Shown here one piece after another: positions 46,294 through 54,715 of a stretch of 64,000 nucleotides of DNA. A program made the translations under genes and the position numbers. The notes beneath the pieces are model-generated. The model had not been told where the DNA came from, did not search any database, and worked only from the letters and a program-made list of their open reading frames with translations. Each line of letters starts with the position of its first letter. The first letter of the stretch is position 1. This stretch comes from Henriciella sp. (GTDB lineage: Bacteria > Pseudomonadota > Alphaproteobacteria > Caulobacterales > Hyphomonadaceae): the NCBI RefSeq assembly GCF_029937755.1, contig NZ_JAPYPG010000001.1, positions 62,001 to 126,000 on the forward strand. Reading direction: 5' to 3'.

Positions 46294-49235
46294 CAGGCAG
46301 CGCCCCGCAGTTCCCGCACCGCCGCCGCATCGCGCGGCGTGATGTCAGGGAAACCAGCGTCAGCGGTCGCCGGGTCGAAATACTTCCAGCTGCGCGCACA
46401 CTTGATACCGCTTGCCTTGGCCGGAACCACCGAGACCCCCGGTGTATCTTCCAGCCGGTAGGCATCGCCCGGTCCTTCGCCATGGATAAGTTTGGCGCCC
46501 GAGGTGATGAAGATATCGGCCGCGCTCTCGCCCTCGAAGGCATCGATCAGCGCCTTGTCCTCGATATAGACTTCCGGGCTGGCTTCGAGTGAGGCGCCGA
46601 TCCGCTTCTCGCGGCGTTCGACTTCCAGCGCGCCTGTGACCACACGGCGAACCTTGAAGATCTTCTCCCAGCGCTCGGCATGCGCGGCATCGAGCCAGCT
46701 TTCCGGGGTGTCCGGGAAAGTCAGCAGGTGCACGCTGTCGGCGCGATCTGCAAAGTGGCTCATCAGGAAAGCTTCTTCGGTCGTGAACGGCATGATCGGG
46801 GCAAGCCAGGTCACCAGCCGCTCAAGGACGAGGCTCATCACCGTGCGGGCCGACTTGCGGCGAAGCTCCGAGGGCGCGTCACAATAGAGGCTGTCCTTGC
46901 GGATATCGAAATAGATCGCCGACAGGTCCACACCGCAGAAGTTCAGCATGGCCGACATGACGCGCTTGAAGTCGAAAGTCTCATACGACTTGCGCACCAG
47001 TGCATCGCTTTCGGCGAGGCGATGCAGCACCCAGCGTTCGAGCCCCGGCATGTCCTTCGCCTCGACGGCTTCGTCTTCGCTATAGCCCTCCAGCGCGCCG
47101 AGCAGATAGCGCAGCGTGTTGCGCAGGCGGCGATAGCTTTCGGCATTCGTCTTCAGGATATCGTCTGAGATGCGAAGGTCTTCGGTGAAGTCGGAACTCG
47201 CCGTCCAGAGGCGCAGGATCTCGATGCCGAACTGGTTGGCGACCTGTTCGGGCTCGACGGTATTGCCGAGCGACTTCGACATCTTCTTGCCCTCGGAATC
47301 GACGATGAAGCCGTGGGTGACGACATTCTTGTAAGGCGCCATGCCACGCGTCGCGCAGCATTCCAAGAGCGAGGACTGGAACCAGCCACGGTGCTGGTCG
47401 GAGCCTTCGAGATAGACATCCGCCTGGCCGGTGTCTTCTTCTATGACGCCGCGGTCGCGCAGCGTGAAAGCGTGGGTCGTGCCGCTGTCGAACCAGACGT
47501 CGAGCACATCGGTGACTTTCTCCCAGCCTTCGGGATCGGCGATGCCCTCAAGGAATTTGGCCGCATCTGCCGAGAACCAGGCTTCGACGCCTTCGGCGGC
47601 AATCGCATCGAGGATGCGTTTGTTGACTTCGTTCGCCTTGTCCTCATCCAGCGCATAGGTGTGCGGCTGGCCATCCGGGCTGACGAGCAGCGTGATCGCC
47701 ACGCCCCAATTACGCTGGCGCGAGATCAGCCAGTCGGGGCGGTCAGCAACCATACTCGTGATGCGGTTACGCCCCGAGGCCGGGACGAAGCCCGTGCCTT
47801 CCAGCGCCTCAAGCGCCAGGTCGCGCAGCGGCGCAGTGCCGTCAGAGCCCGGCTTGTCCATGGCGATGAACCATTGCGGCGTCGCCCGGCGGATGACCGG
47901 CGCCTTGGAGCGCCAGGAGTGGGCATCGCGGATCATGGTCACGCCGCGCGAGAGGAGATTTCCGGCCTCGGTCAGCAGGCGCATGACCTCCTGATTGGCC
48001 TTGCCTTCCTGCCCGCGCTTCTTGCCGGAGGTGCGGATGATGTCGAGCCCCTGCAGGGCGTCCGGAAGCTCGTCATGTTCGTAGACGCCGTCTTCATTGA
48101 CGATGTCACGGATGTCGGACGCCTTGTGACCGCTCGCGATCCAGACGAGGAAGTCATCCTCGCCATGCGCGGGGGCTGTGTGCACGAAGCCCGTACCGGC
48201 GTCATCGGTGACGTGGTCGCCTGCGAGCATGGGGATGTCGTGCTTGTAGAAGTCTGAGAGTTCGTGGAGCGGATGAGAGAGCGTCCAACCGGTTGGGTCG
48301 ACGTCTGAAACCCGCTTGAAGGACGACACTTTCGCGCTGTCCATGACGGACTGTGCCAAGGCGTCCCCCAAGACATACTTGTCGCCAGCCGCAGCGAAGG
48401 GCGCGAAACCTAATTCTTCTTCGCTCATCACGGTCTCGACCTCGTATAGGCCATAGGAGATCGATTTGTTGAAGCTGACGGCCTGGTTGGCCGGGATGGT
48501 CCACGGCGTGGTCGTCCAGATGACGACCGAGAAGTCTTCGCCCTGGACCGGGAACTTCACCCAGATCACCGGCACCTTGCGGTCGTGGTATTCGACTTCC
48601 GCCTCCGCCAGCGCGGTGCGCTCCACCGGCGACCACATGATCGGCTTGGAGCCGCGCACGAGCCGGCCCGACATCGCCACGCGCAGGAACTCCCGCACGG
48701 TCGCGGCTTCAGACTCGTAATTCATGGTCAGATACGGGTGGTCCCAGTCGCCCTCGACGCCGCAGCGGCGGAAGCCCTGTTTCTGGACCTCGATCCATTT
48801 CTCGGCATAGGCACGGCAGGCGCGGCGGAATTCGTCGCCCGGCACATCGTCCTTGGTGCGGCCCTTGGCGCGGAACTCCTCTTCCACCTTCCACTCGATC
48901 GGCAGGCCATGGCAGTCCCAGCCCGGGATGTAGGAGGCGTCATAGCCGAGCATCTGGTGGCCGCGCACGACAAGGTCCTTGAGGATCTTGTTCATCGCGG
49001 TGCCGAGATGGATCGGCCCGTTCGCATAGGGCGGGCCGTCATGCAGGATGAAGGGCTTGGCGCCGCGCGCCTTCGCGTCTTCGCGCATACGGTCGTAAAG
49101 CCGCATCTCGTCCCAGCGCTCGATCCATTTCGGCTCGGCCTTCGGCAGGCCGCCGCGCATGGGAAATTCGGTTTTCGGCAGGAACAGCGTATCGCGATAG
49201 TCGCTCGCCGTGTCCGTCTTCGTGTCGTCGCTCAT
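46293..49235 (-). CDS. ileS: Isoleucyl-tRNA synthetase
   Basis: Class I aminoacyl-tRNA synthetase for isoleucine, 980 residues. The HIGH-type signature is in GPPYANGPIHLGTAMNKIL (about residues 66-84) and KMSKS in GKKMSKSLGN; the WSPVERTALAEAEVEYHDR region is the editing-domain border. The length fits the bacterial type, although the C-terminal zinc finger seen in E. coli is not evident. The gene opens the ileS-lspA-bamF-M16 minus-strand series, a common alphaproteobacterial order. Confidence 0.97.
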   Translation of the reverse strand: MSDDTKTDTASDYRDTLFLPKTEFPMRGGLPKAEPKWIERWDEMRLYDRMREDAKARGAKPFILHDGPPYANGPIHLGTAMNKILKDLVVRGHQMLGYDASYIPGWDCHGLPIEWKVEEEFRAKGRTKDDVPGDEFRRACRAYAEKWIEVQKQGFRRCGVEGDWDHPYLTMNYESEAATVREFLRVAMSGRLVRGSKPIMWSPVERTALAEAEVEYHDRKVPVIWVKFPVQGEDFSVVIWTTTPWTIPANQAVSFNKSISYGLYEVETVMSEEELGFAPFAAAGDKYVLGDALAQSVMDSAKVSSFKRVSDVDPTGWTLSHPLHELSDFYKHDIPMLAGDHVTDDAGTGFVHTAPAHGEDDFLVWIASGHKASDIRDIVNEDGVYEHDELPDALQGLDIIRTSGKKRGQEGKANQEVMRLLTEAGNLLSRGVTMIRDAHSWRSKAPVIRRATPQWFIAMDKPGSDGTAPLRDLALEALEGTGFVPASGRNRITSMVADRPDWLISRQRNWGVAITLLVSPDGQPHTYALDEDKANEVNKRILDAIAAEGVEAWFSADAAKFLEGIADPEGWEKVTDVLDVWFDSGTTHAFTLRDRGVIEEDTGQADVYLEGSDQHRGWFQSSLLECCATRGMAPYKNVVTHGFIVDSEGKKMSKSLGNTVEPEQVANQFGIEILRLWTASSDFTEDLRISDDILKTNAESYRRLRNTLRYLLGALEGYSEDEAVEAKDMPGLERWVLHRLAESDALVRKSYETFDFKRVMSAMLNFCGVDLSAIYFDIRKDSLYCDAPSELRRKSARTVMSLVLERLVTWLAPIMPFTTEEAFLMSHFADRADSVHLLTFPDTPESWLDAAHAERWEKIFKVRRVVTGALEVERREKRIGASLEASPEVYIEDKALIDAFEGESAADIFITSGAKLIHGEGPGDAYRLEDTPGVSVVPAKASGIKCARSWKYFDPATADAGFPDITPRDAAAVRELRGAA

Positions 49236-49446
49236 GGTGTAATCAGTCTCGAACCAGCAGTGTCTTCTTCAGGCGAAAAGGAAATATCCCGGCTCTGCGT
49301 GACGCCCCCTGTCCGGGGCCGATCATCGCCGAGCCGGGCGGCTAATTCGAATGATGTATTGGGCGGCGCGCATCATCATGGCCGCAGGCTCTAGCAGAGG
49401 GTTCGCCCCCTGTCATCTGCCTGACGGCAAGCCAGCGCAGACCCGC

Positions 49447-49947
49447 CTACTCGCCTGCCTCGGTAAACTCGCCGAACATCTCGATGACGCGTGGTGTGAT
49501 GACGTGGAAGGTGCTCATCTCGAACGTGATGTTCTCTTCCGCCATGCCCTTGTCGAGAATGAGATAACGCTCGACGGCAAGCACGTCTTCCTCATCATCG
49601 TACCAGAGCTTCACCGCAGGGACCTGGGTGTTGAGCTTGTTGACATTGGCTGGCGTGACGGTTGCGTCTGCATTGTAGCGGGAGACAAGTTTGATGCCCT
49701 TGCAGATGCCCGCCTCGCAGGCATTGCCATAGACGAAATAGGTCATGTCCGGCGCCTTGACGCGCAGCAACGGGACGCCTTCCCCGGCATCAAACGTTTC
49801 CTCCACCGTATGGTCCAGCGACTCGGCATACCGGACCAGGTCCGCTTCGGTCACGCTGGTCACAACAGTCGGTTCCTGCGCGGTCGCTGGCGCGCTCATC
49901 AAAGCGACCCCCATCGCCGCAACAGCCGGAATTACTACACGTTTCAT
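49447..49947 (-). CDS. YbjN-domain secreted protein
   Basis: A 166-residue exported protein. The signal is MKRVVIPAVAAMGVALMSA followed by TAQ. The mature part resembles YbjN/type III-chaperone-like folds: VTEADLVRYAESLDH, then the FVYGNACEAGICKGIKL segment with two Cys and a VNKLNTQVPAVKLWYDDEED strand-helix pattern. Periplasmic YbjN proteins are common in alphaproteobacteria but functionally undefined. The ATG at 49947 is preceded by GAGGGGAT. It lies 75 bp upstream of the ribF end and is not clearly linked to it. Confidence 0.75.
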   Translation of the reverse strand: MKRVVIPAVAAMGVALMSAPATAQEPTVVTSVTEADLVRYAESLDHTVEETFDAGEGVPLLRVKAPDMTYFVYGNACEAGICKGIKLVSRYNADATVTPANVNKLNTQVPAVKLWYDDEEDVLAVERYLILDKGMAEENITFEMSTFHVITPRVIEMFGEFTEAGE

Positions 49948-50021
49948 TTGAATCCCCTCTTCGGTTCGCGGGGCAAATTGCTCCGGTCTGCGCCCAAAGT
50001 CACCCCCGCCGCACAAAAAAA

Positions 50022-50948
50022 TCAGGACTTTCCGTCGAGTAGGGCGCGTGCTTCACCCGAGTCCTTCTTCATCTGCTCGACCATCTCGTCGAGCGAGGGG
50101 AAATGAAGCTCGGGACGCAGGAAGTGGTGCAGTTCAACTTCCAGGAAGCGGCCATAGATGTCGCGATCGAAGTCGAAAATGAAGGTTTCCAGCAGCGGGT
50201 CGCGCACACCCGTCGTCGGTGTCCGGCCAAAATTCGCGACACCCGGAAGCCAGTCGCCCTGCCGGTCAATCCGGACCCTGACGGCATACACGCCATGACG
50301 CGGATGGATCAGTTCGCCGAGATGCAGGTTGGCCGTCGGGAAATCGATGGTACGCCCGCGCTGTTCGCCGCGCTCGACGATACCATCGGCAATCCAGGGA
50401 TGGCCAAGCATCTGGGCGGCCTTTTGCGGCTCGCCGGCAATCAGCGCTTCGCGGATGGCGGTGGATGAGGCCTTCGCCGTGCCGTCACCCTCGACCTTGT
50501 CGACCACCGTCACCTCGAAGCCGAGCGACCGGCCGAGCGAGGACAACCGGGCCGCGTCGCCCATACGTCCGCGCCCGAAACGGAAGTCGAACCCTACTGC
50601 GACATGCGCCACGCCCAGCCCGTCAGCCAGGACCTTGCGGCAGAAGTCCTCGTCCGTCATCGAGGCCATATCGCTGTTGAACGGCAGCTCGAAGACGCCC
50701 TTGGCGCCAAGCTCAATCAGGCGGGCATTGCGCCGCGCCGGCCGGTAGATGCGGAAGGGCGGGTCGTTGGGACGGAAATAGGCGCGCGGCGGCGGCTCGA
50801 AGGTCGCAACGCCAAGCGGCATGCCCTCGATCCGGGCAGCATCGATGACCGCGCGGTGGCCGGGGTGAACACCATCGAAATTGCCAAGCGCAACGGAATA
50901 CCCGCGTGAGCTCTGTGGCAGATCGCTATAACCGGCATGGACGGCCAT
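50022..50948 (-). CDS. ribF: Bifunctional riboflavin kinase/FMN adenylyltransferase
   Basis: Makes FMN and then FAD from riboflavin and ATP. The 308-residue protein begins with the adenylyltransferase domain carrying the HxGH-type motif GNFDGVHPGHRAVI (22-35), STAIREALIAG and the linker, then the C-terminal riboflavin kinase domain with GRTIDFPTANL and GVYAVRV. Both domains appear complete. The neighbouring MaoC gene starts 12 bp upstream of this start on the same strand, so they may be cotranscribed. Confidence 0.96.
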   Translation of the reverse strand: MAVHAGYSDLPQSSRGYSVALGNFDGVHPGHRAVIDAARIEGMPLGVATFEPPPRAYFRPNDPPFRIYRPARRNARLIELGAKGVFELPFNSDMASMTDEDFCRKVLADGLGVAHVAVGFDFRFGRGRMGDAARLSSLGRSLGFEVTVVDKVEGDGTAKASSTAIREALIAGEPQKAAQMLGHPWIADGIVERGEQRGRTIDFPTANLHLGELIHPRHGVYAVRVRIDRQGDWLPGVANFGRTPTTGVRDPLLETFIFDFDRDIYGRFLEVELHHFLRPELHFPSLDEMVEQMKKDSGEARALLDGKS

Positions 50949-50959
50949 TTATGGGCCTC

Positions 50960-51391
50960 CTAGTCTTCCCGGCTCGGCACCATCACCTTGGCTTCACCGC
51001 CAACGACGACCTTGTCGCCGACCGAGCAGGTGATCTTCAATGTAATGCGGTTGCCGCGCTCGAACATCTCGGTGATCTCGGCGCGCGCGACGACCGTGCT
51101 GCCGATGAAGACCGGACGGCGGAAGCGCATTTCGAGATGCGTGAAGATGGAGCCAGGCCCGGGAAGGTCATTGCCGAGAATGCCGGAAATGTATGAGGCG
51201 GTCAGCGCGCCATGGGCGATGCGCTGGCCGAACGGCGTCTTCTTGGCATATTCCTCATCCATATGGATCGGATTGTAGTCGCCCGAGACCTTCGCGAAGA
51301 GCTGGACATCCTCTTCGGTGATCGTATGGGACGTCTCGTGCGCCATGCCGACGCTCAATTCCTCGAATTTGTATCCATCCTTGGCACTCAT
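50960..51391 (-). CDS. MaoC family (R)-specific enoyl-CoA hydratase
   Basis: A 143-residue hot-dog-fold hydratase adding water to trans-2-enoyl-CoA. The hydratase-2 motif FAKVSGDYNPIHMDEEYAKKT gives the catalytic Asp38 and His43, and FGQRIAHGALTASYISG follows. This form resembles PhaJ, which feeds (R)-3-hydroxyacyl-CoA into polyhydroxyalkanoate synthesis. No phaC lies in the window, so the role in PHA or fatty acid breakdown is open. The residues needed for activity are present. Confidence 0.9.
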   Translation of the reverse strand: MSAKDGYKFEELSVGMAHETSHTITEEDVQLFAKVSGDYNPIHMDEEYAKKTPFGQRIAHGALTASYISGILGNDLPGPGSIFTHLEMRFRRPVFIGSTVVARAEITEMFERGNRITLKITCSVGDKVVVGGEAKVMVPSRED

Positions 51392-51446
51392 CAGCCAATC
51401 TCCGAATCTAAAAGCCGCAGTCTGTTACAATGACAGCGCAGCGGCG

Positions 51447-52301
51447 TCACCACCTCAAGGCCGGCATCGCGTATTGCGCAGCCGTATCATACTGGTCAAG
51501 CAGGGCCCCAACCTCAGCTTTAAAATTGTCACCATGTTCGGCAAGCCCCGTGCCGACATAAAGCGCGTCGAATCCCTGCTGGGCCGCACCGCGCATGTCG
51601 GTGGCCGGGCTGTCACCGATGCAGAGCACGCGTGACGGCTTCTCGCCGCGGATCTCCGCAGCCCGGCGGATGGCGAGTTCGTAAATCGCCGAATGCGGCT
51701 TGCCCGGATAGATGACGCTGCCGCCCTCTTCCTCATAGATCGCGGCCAGCGCGCCAGCACACCAGACCAGCTCGTCACCGATACGAACCTTGATGTCCGG
51801 ATTGGCGCAGATCATCGGGATGCCACGCTCGACGCCGGTCTTCAGCCGCTCGCGATAATCTTCGGGATGGTCGTTTTCCTGATCACGCACACCAATGCAG
51901 AGCATCGTGTCGGCCTCTTCCGGCTCGACGAAATTCAGGCCGAGCCCCTTGTAGAGGAACTGGTCGCGCTCCCAGCCGGCATCGACACCGAGGCGCCAGA
52001 TCTTCTCATCGCGGCGTTTTGACAGCTCTTCACGGGTCGCATCGCCGGAGGAAACGCAGTCGTCATAACACTCCCGCGGCACGCCGAGCGGTTCGAAATA
52101 GGAGATGACCTGCGCCTTGGGCACCGGCGCATTGGTGATCAGCACGACAGTGCCGCCGCCCTCCCGAAATCTGGTGAGGGCATTGCAGGCGTCATCGAAG
52201 GCATGCCGTCCATTATGGATGACGCCCCAGACGTCACACAGGATGGTGTCGTAATTCTTCGCGATCCCGGCGAGGCCGGAAGGATGCTCGGGTCTGGTCA
52301 T
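51447..52301 (-). CDS. HAD superfamily hydrolase (TIGR01459 type)
   Basis: A 284-residue phosphatase-like protein of the HAD IIA/NagD group. Motif I is ILCDVWGVIHNG (Asp23), motif II LITNAPVPK, and the Mg-binding motif IV CIGDSPATDMRGA is near the end. It has the family's typical length. The substrate is unknown; related proteins act on sugar phosphates or nucleotides. It lies 55 bp from the MaoC gene and 48 bp from the TipF-like gene, all on the same strand. Confidence 0.9.
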   Translation of the reverse strand: MTRPEHPSGLAGIAKNYDTILCDVWGVIHNGRHAFDDACNALTRFREGGGTVVLITNAPVPKAQVISYFEPLGVPRECYDDCVSSGDATREELSKRRDEKIWRLGVDAGWERDQFLYKGLGLNFVEPEEADTMLCIGVRDQENDHPEDYRERLKTGVERGIPMICANPDIKVRIGDELVWCAGALAAIYEEEGGSVIYPGKPHSAIYELAIRRAAEIRGEKPSRVLCIGDSPATDMRGAAQQGFDALYVGTGLAEHGDNFKAEVGALLDQYDTAAQYAMPALRW

Positions 52302-52349
52302 GGCCGCTCAGTACTCAGGCGCACGCAGGCGGTCAAACCTGCTTGCGCA

Positions 52350-53576
52350 TCAGCCGAAGGCACCGAGCTTGGCGATGAACTCAGCCGGCGGGGCCGTCGC
52401 TTCCATCAGCGAGGACTTGATCGGCTTCGGCGCGCCGAAGACATGGCCCTGGCCATAGGGGATGTCGTATTCGAGAATCTCGACGACGCTGACCTCTTCT
52501 TCGAGCTTTTCGGCAATCAGCGTCACGCCGAAGCGGGAGCAGACAGCCGACACTTCATCGCCATCGAGCTGGCGGTGCACATTGGAGACCGGGCGCGGAC
52601 CGTTGGGGTCGCGCAGCTGCTCGATCAGCTCGCCGCCATTCATCTTCACGAAGCGCACACCGGCATCCTGCAGGCGCGGCAGGTCGACCGACAGGTCGCT
52701 GGCATGATCGATGGAGAAGCGGAAACCGAGCGCGGTCAGCTTTTCCATGCCTTCGCGCATTTCGCGGGAGCGATTCTCGAACCGGTCAGCCGGGATTTCG
52801 AAGATCAGCGCGCCCGCAAGGTCGCGATTCTCGCGCATGAATTCGAGGAATTGCGGGAAGAAATACGGGTCGGTCAGCGAGTTTGCGGAGATGTTGCAGA
52901 AGACACCGACGCGGCGGTCACGCTCCGACAGGCGGCGCACGATCTGCACGCAGCGGAAGAGCATCATATTGTCGATCACGCCCATGAGGCGGGCGCGGCG
53001 GGCAGCATCCAGGAACTCGGCCGGAAGGATCAGCGACCCGTCCGGGCGGCGCAGGCGGGTGAAGCCTTCATAGAAGGCCACACGGCGCTGCGGCAGGGAG
53101 ACGATGGGCTGCAGGTGCAGGTCCACCCGGCCATCGTGCAGCGCGTCCTTAACAGTGCGCAGGACCGCATCTTCCTGCGGGCGCACCTCGTTGACGGCAG
53201 TCTCTTCCAGTTTCGTTTCGAAGCTCTTGGAGAGGCGATCGATCAAGCCTTCAAGCTGGCGCATCTCGCTGACCAGCGCGTCGCGGCGTTCGGTGAGCTC
53301 GTGCTTCAGGGTGGATTCGACGCTCTCGGCGCGGGCCTCGACCATATCCATACGCTCACGCGTGTTGACCTGGGCGCGCTCAAGGCGCTCCATCTTCTCG
53401 TCGGTTTCAGCAGATTTGGAGACGTGCGCGATCAGCAGGTGAAGCTGGCCCAGTATGACGGTCAGGACCGCCCCGAGGCCAACGGAAAGCGGAATTCCAA
53501 CACCGGCATAAGTATAAAGGCCAAGGCCCAGCGCTGCACCAAGCGCTACATAGAAGATGAACAGTATACCAATCAT
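52350..53576 (-). CDS. tipF: TipF-like membrane protein with degenerate EAL domain
   Basis: A 408-residue inner-membrane protein. Two hydrophobic helices span residues 2-50, a long coiled coil covers about 55-125, and an EAL-fold domain covers 140-400. The canonical EAL/ExLxR motif reads EGFTRLRR, and FCNISANSLTDPYFFPQFLEF and the VKMNGGEL motif are TipF-like; key catalytic acids of active phosphodiesterases are not all kept. In Caulobacter TipF is a c-di-GMP binding receptor that helps place the flagellum at the new pole. This copy should act likewise, but no flagellar genes are in the window. Confidence 0.75.
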   Translation of the reverse strand: MIGILFIFYVALGAALGLGLYTYAGVGIPLSVGLGAVLTVILGQLHLLIAHVSKSAETDEKMERLERAQVNTRERMDMVEARAESVESTLKHELTERRDALVSEMRQLEGLIDRLSKSFETKLEETAVNEVRPQEDAVLRTVKDALHDGRVDLHLQPIVSLPQRRVAFYEGFTRLRRPDGSLILPAEFLDAARRARLMGVIDNMMLFRCVQIVRRLSERDRRVGVFCNISANSLTDPYFFPQFLEFMRENRDLAGALIFEIPADRFENRSREMREGMEKLTALGFRFSIDHASDLSVDLPRLQDAGVRFVKMNGGELIEQLRDPNGPRPVSNVHRQLDGDEVSAVCSRFGVTLIAEKLEEEVSVVEILEYDIPYGQGHVFGAPKPIKSSLMEATAPPAEFIAKLGAFG

Positions 53577-53650
53577 ATTGTTATCAGCCCCGTCATTCGC
53601 CGAACCTTAACAAATAGCTGCCAAGAGTTAACGAATTCGTAGCTTTAGGC

Positions 53651-53881
53651 CTGATTTGGGGTGGATGCCAATGGTGCGGGCAGTTGCGTCCACAGCGTGT
53701 CCTCGATGACACACATTTAACTGTGGAGACGTTGCGTACGCAGAACACATTTGACTCCACCCCAAACGCCGATAGTGATGACCCAAGACCCGCGCCTGGA
53801 AGTCCGCGGCCTAATTGGCCGGACGGGGGCGTCTCGGGGGAGACCGGGGTTCCGCCACCAGGCGGGACCCCGTTGCTTTTT
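53651..53881 (+). ncRNA. Candidate structured non-coding RNA (rod-like, 6S-like shape)
   Basis: Four nested helices align in order on the plus strand: TTTGGGGTGGA (53655-53665) with TCCACCCCAAA (53756-53766), a perfect 11-bp stem; TGCGT (53685-53689) with ACGCA (53738-53742); CCACAG (53690-53695) with CTGTGG (53721-53726); GTGTC (53697-53701) with GACAC (53708-53712). Internal loops separate them. Further downstream are GTCTC-GGGG-GAGAC (53831-53844) and a terminator ending in a T-run at 53876-53881. A terminator on the plus strand where both flanking genes run minus implies a plus-strand transcript without a gene. Family identity is not established. Confidence 0.45.
53846..53881 (+). terminator. 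Strong intrinsic terminator of a plus-strand transcript
   Basis: GGGGTTCCGCC (53846-53856) pairs with GGCGGGACCCC (53861-53871), 11 bp with one G-U, loop ACCA, followed by GTTGCTTTTT. Neighbouring protein genes are on the minus strand, so it most likely ends the RNA candidate. Confidence 0.8.
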
Positions 53882-54715
53882 CTAGCGTTCGGTTTTCTCA
53901 GCAAAGACAGGCGCTTCCAGCGGCCAGGCATAGTCCGGCCCCGCCGTCTCCGCCTCTGTCACTTCTGTCTCGCCGGCGTCTGATGCAGCCTCTTCCACGG
54001 GCTGCGGAACGGGGCAGCCGACACTCAGGCGATTGGCGGCTTCGACCTCGTATTCGCCATCCCCCACCGCCGTCTCGGCGCCGCAGGGCGTCATGACGAT
54101 CTCGTGCCAGGTCTCATCGAGATCACGATAGCCCACACGGTAGGAGAGCCATGTATTGCGGCCGGGTGCGGCGCGCACTTTCACATCGCCGCTGTCATAG
54201 ACCAGCGTTTCTTCCGTGATGTCATTGGCATGCGACAGCAGCGCCGCGACGAAGCCGCCCGCAGGCGCGCCATCCTCGACAAAACTGATCGCATCGGGCT
54301 GTTCATAAGCCATGTTGAGGCCCTGAACGAGGACCCCGGTCCCCACCGGGCCGGTGAGCGGGAGCGGGTCCAGCCGCCCGGCACGCCAGCCGCGATTGCG
54401 CACTTCATCGACGCCTGCGATGTCTTCGGGATGCACCGAAAACAGGAAAAGCGCTTCGAGGTCTGCCAGGTCCGCCTCATCGGCCTGCTGGCCCGCCCCG
54501 GCCGGCGCCCCGAACATCAGCCGCTTGCCACCGGCAATCAGGACAGCGCAGGGCCGGTCCGTTCCGGCACTACAGGGCAGCAGGACGAGATCACCGGGCG
54601 CGATATCAGGCCGTGTCTCATGCTCTTCCGCGGCAGGTTCAGGCGTGTCCTGCGGTGGCAGGCAGGCGGCCAGCCCCGCGGCACCGAGGAGAAGACCGGC
54701 CAGCGCCTTAGCCAA
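53882..54715 (-). CDS. Lipoprotein with degenerate RNase Z/metallo-beta-lactamase-like fold
   Basis: An exported protein with lipobox LAAC. Its core resembles RNase Z-type beta-lactamase-fold proteins: LFLFSVHPEDIAGVDEVRNRGW corresponds to the metal site THxHxDHxxGL but has lost most metal ligands. Then RLDPLPLTGPVGTGVLVQGLN matches the segment around the GPxG motif, and NMAYEQPDA follows. It probably lacks zinc activity. I place the start at a TTG (54715) giving a clean lipoprotein signal MAKALAGLLLG; another TTG at 54754 is also in frame and overlaps the FAH gene further. The function is unknown. Confidence 0.65.
   Translation of the reverse strand: MAKALAGLLLGAAGLAACLPPQDTPEPAAEEHETRPDIAPGDLVLLPCSAGTDRPCAVLIAGGKRLMFGAPAGAGQQADEADLADLEALFLFSVHPEDIAGVDEVRNRGWRAGRLDPLPLTGPVGTGVLVQGLNMAYEQPDAISFVEDGAPAGGFVAALLSHANDITEETLVYDSGDVKVRAAPGRNTWLSYRVGYRDLDETWHEIVMTPCGAETAVGDGEYEVEAANRLSVGCPVPQPVEEAASDAGETEVTEAETAGPDYAWPLEAPVFAEKTER

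Larger units (their letters stand above)
53577..53881. other. 305-bp intergenic region between tipF and the RNase Z-like lipoprotein gene
   Basis: No protein gene is supported. On the plus strand it carries a rod-like set of nested stems and an intrinsic terminator, listed separately as an RNA candidate. On the minus strand the tipF promoter should lie within about 53577-53650. Confidence 0.6.

Noticed and set aside
47313-48257. Plus-strand frame opposite ileS
   Set aside because: It is fully inside the coding region of ileS and shows no recognisable domain.
53593-53931. Minus-strand frame of 112 codons between tipF and the lipoprotein gene
   Set aside because: It runs through the terminator hairpin and overlaps the supported lipoprotein gene; Pro/Arg/Ser-rich composition without domain.
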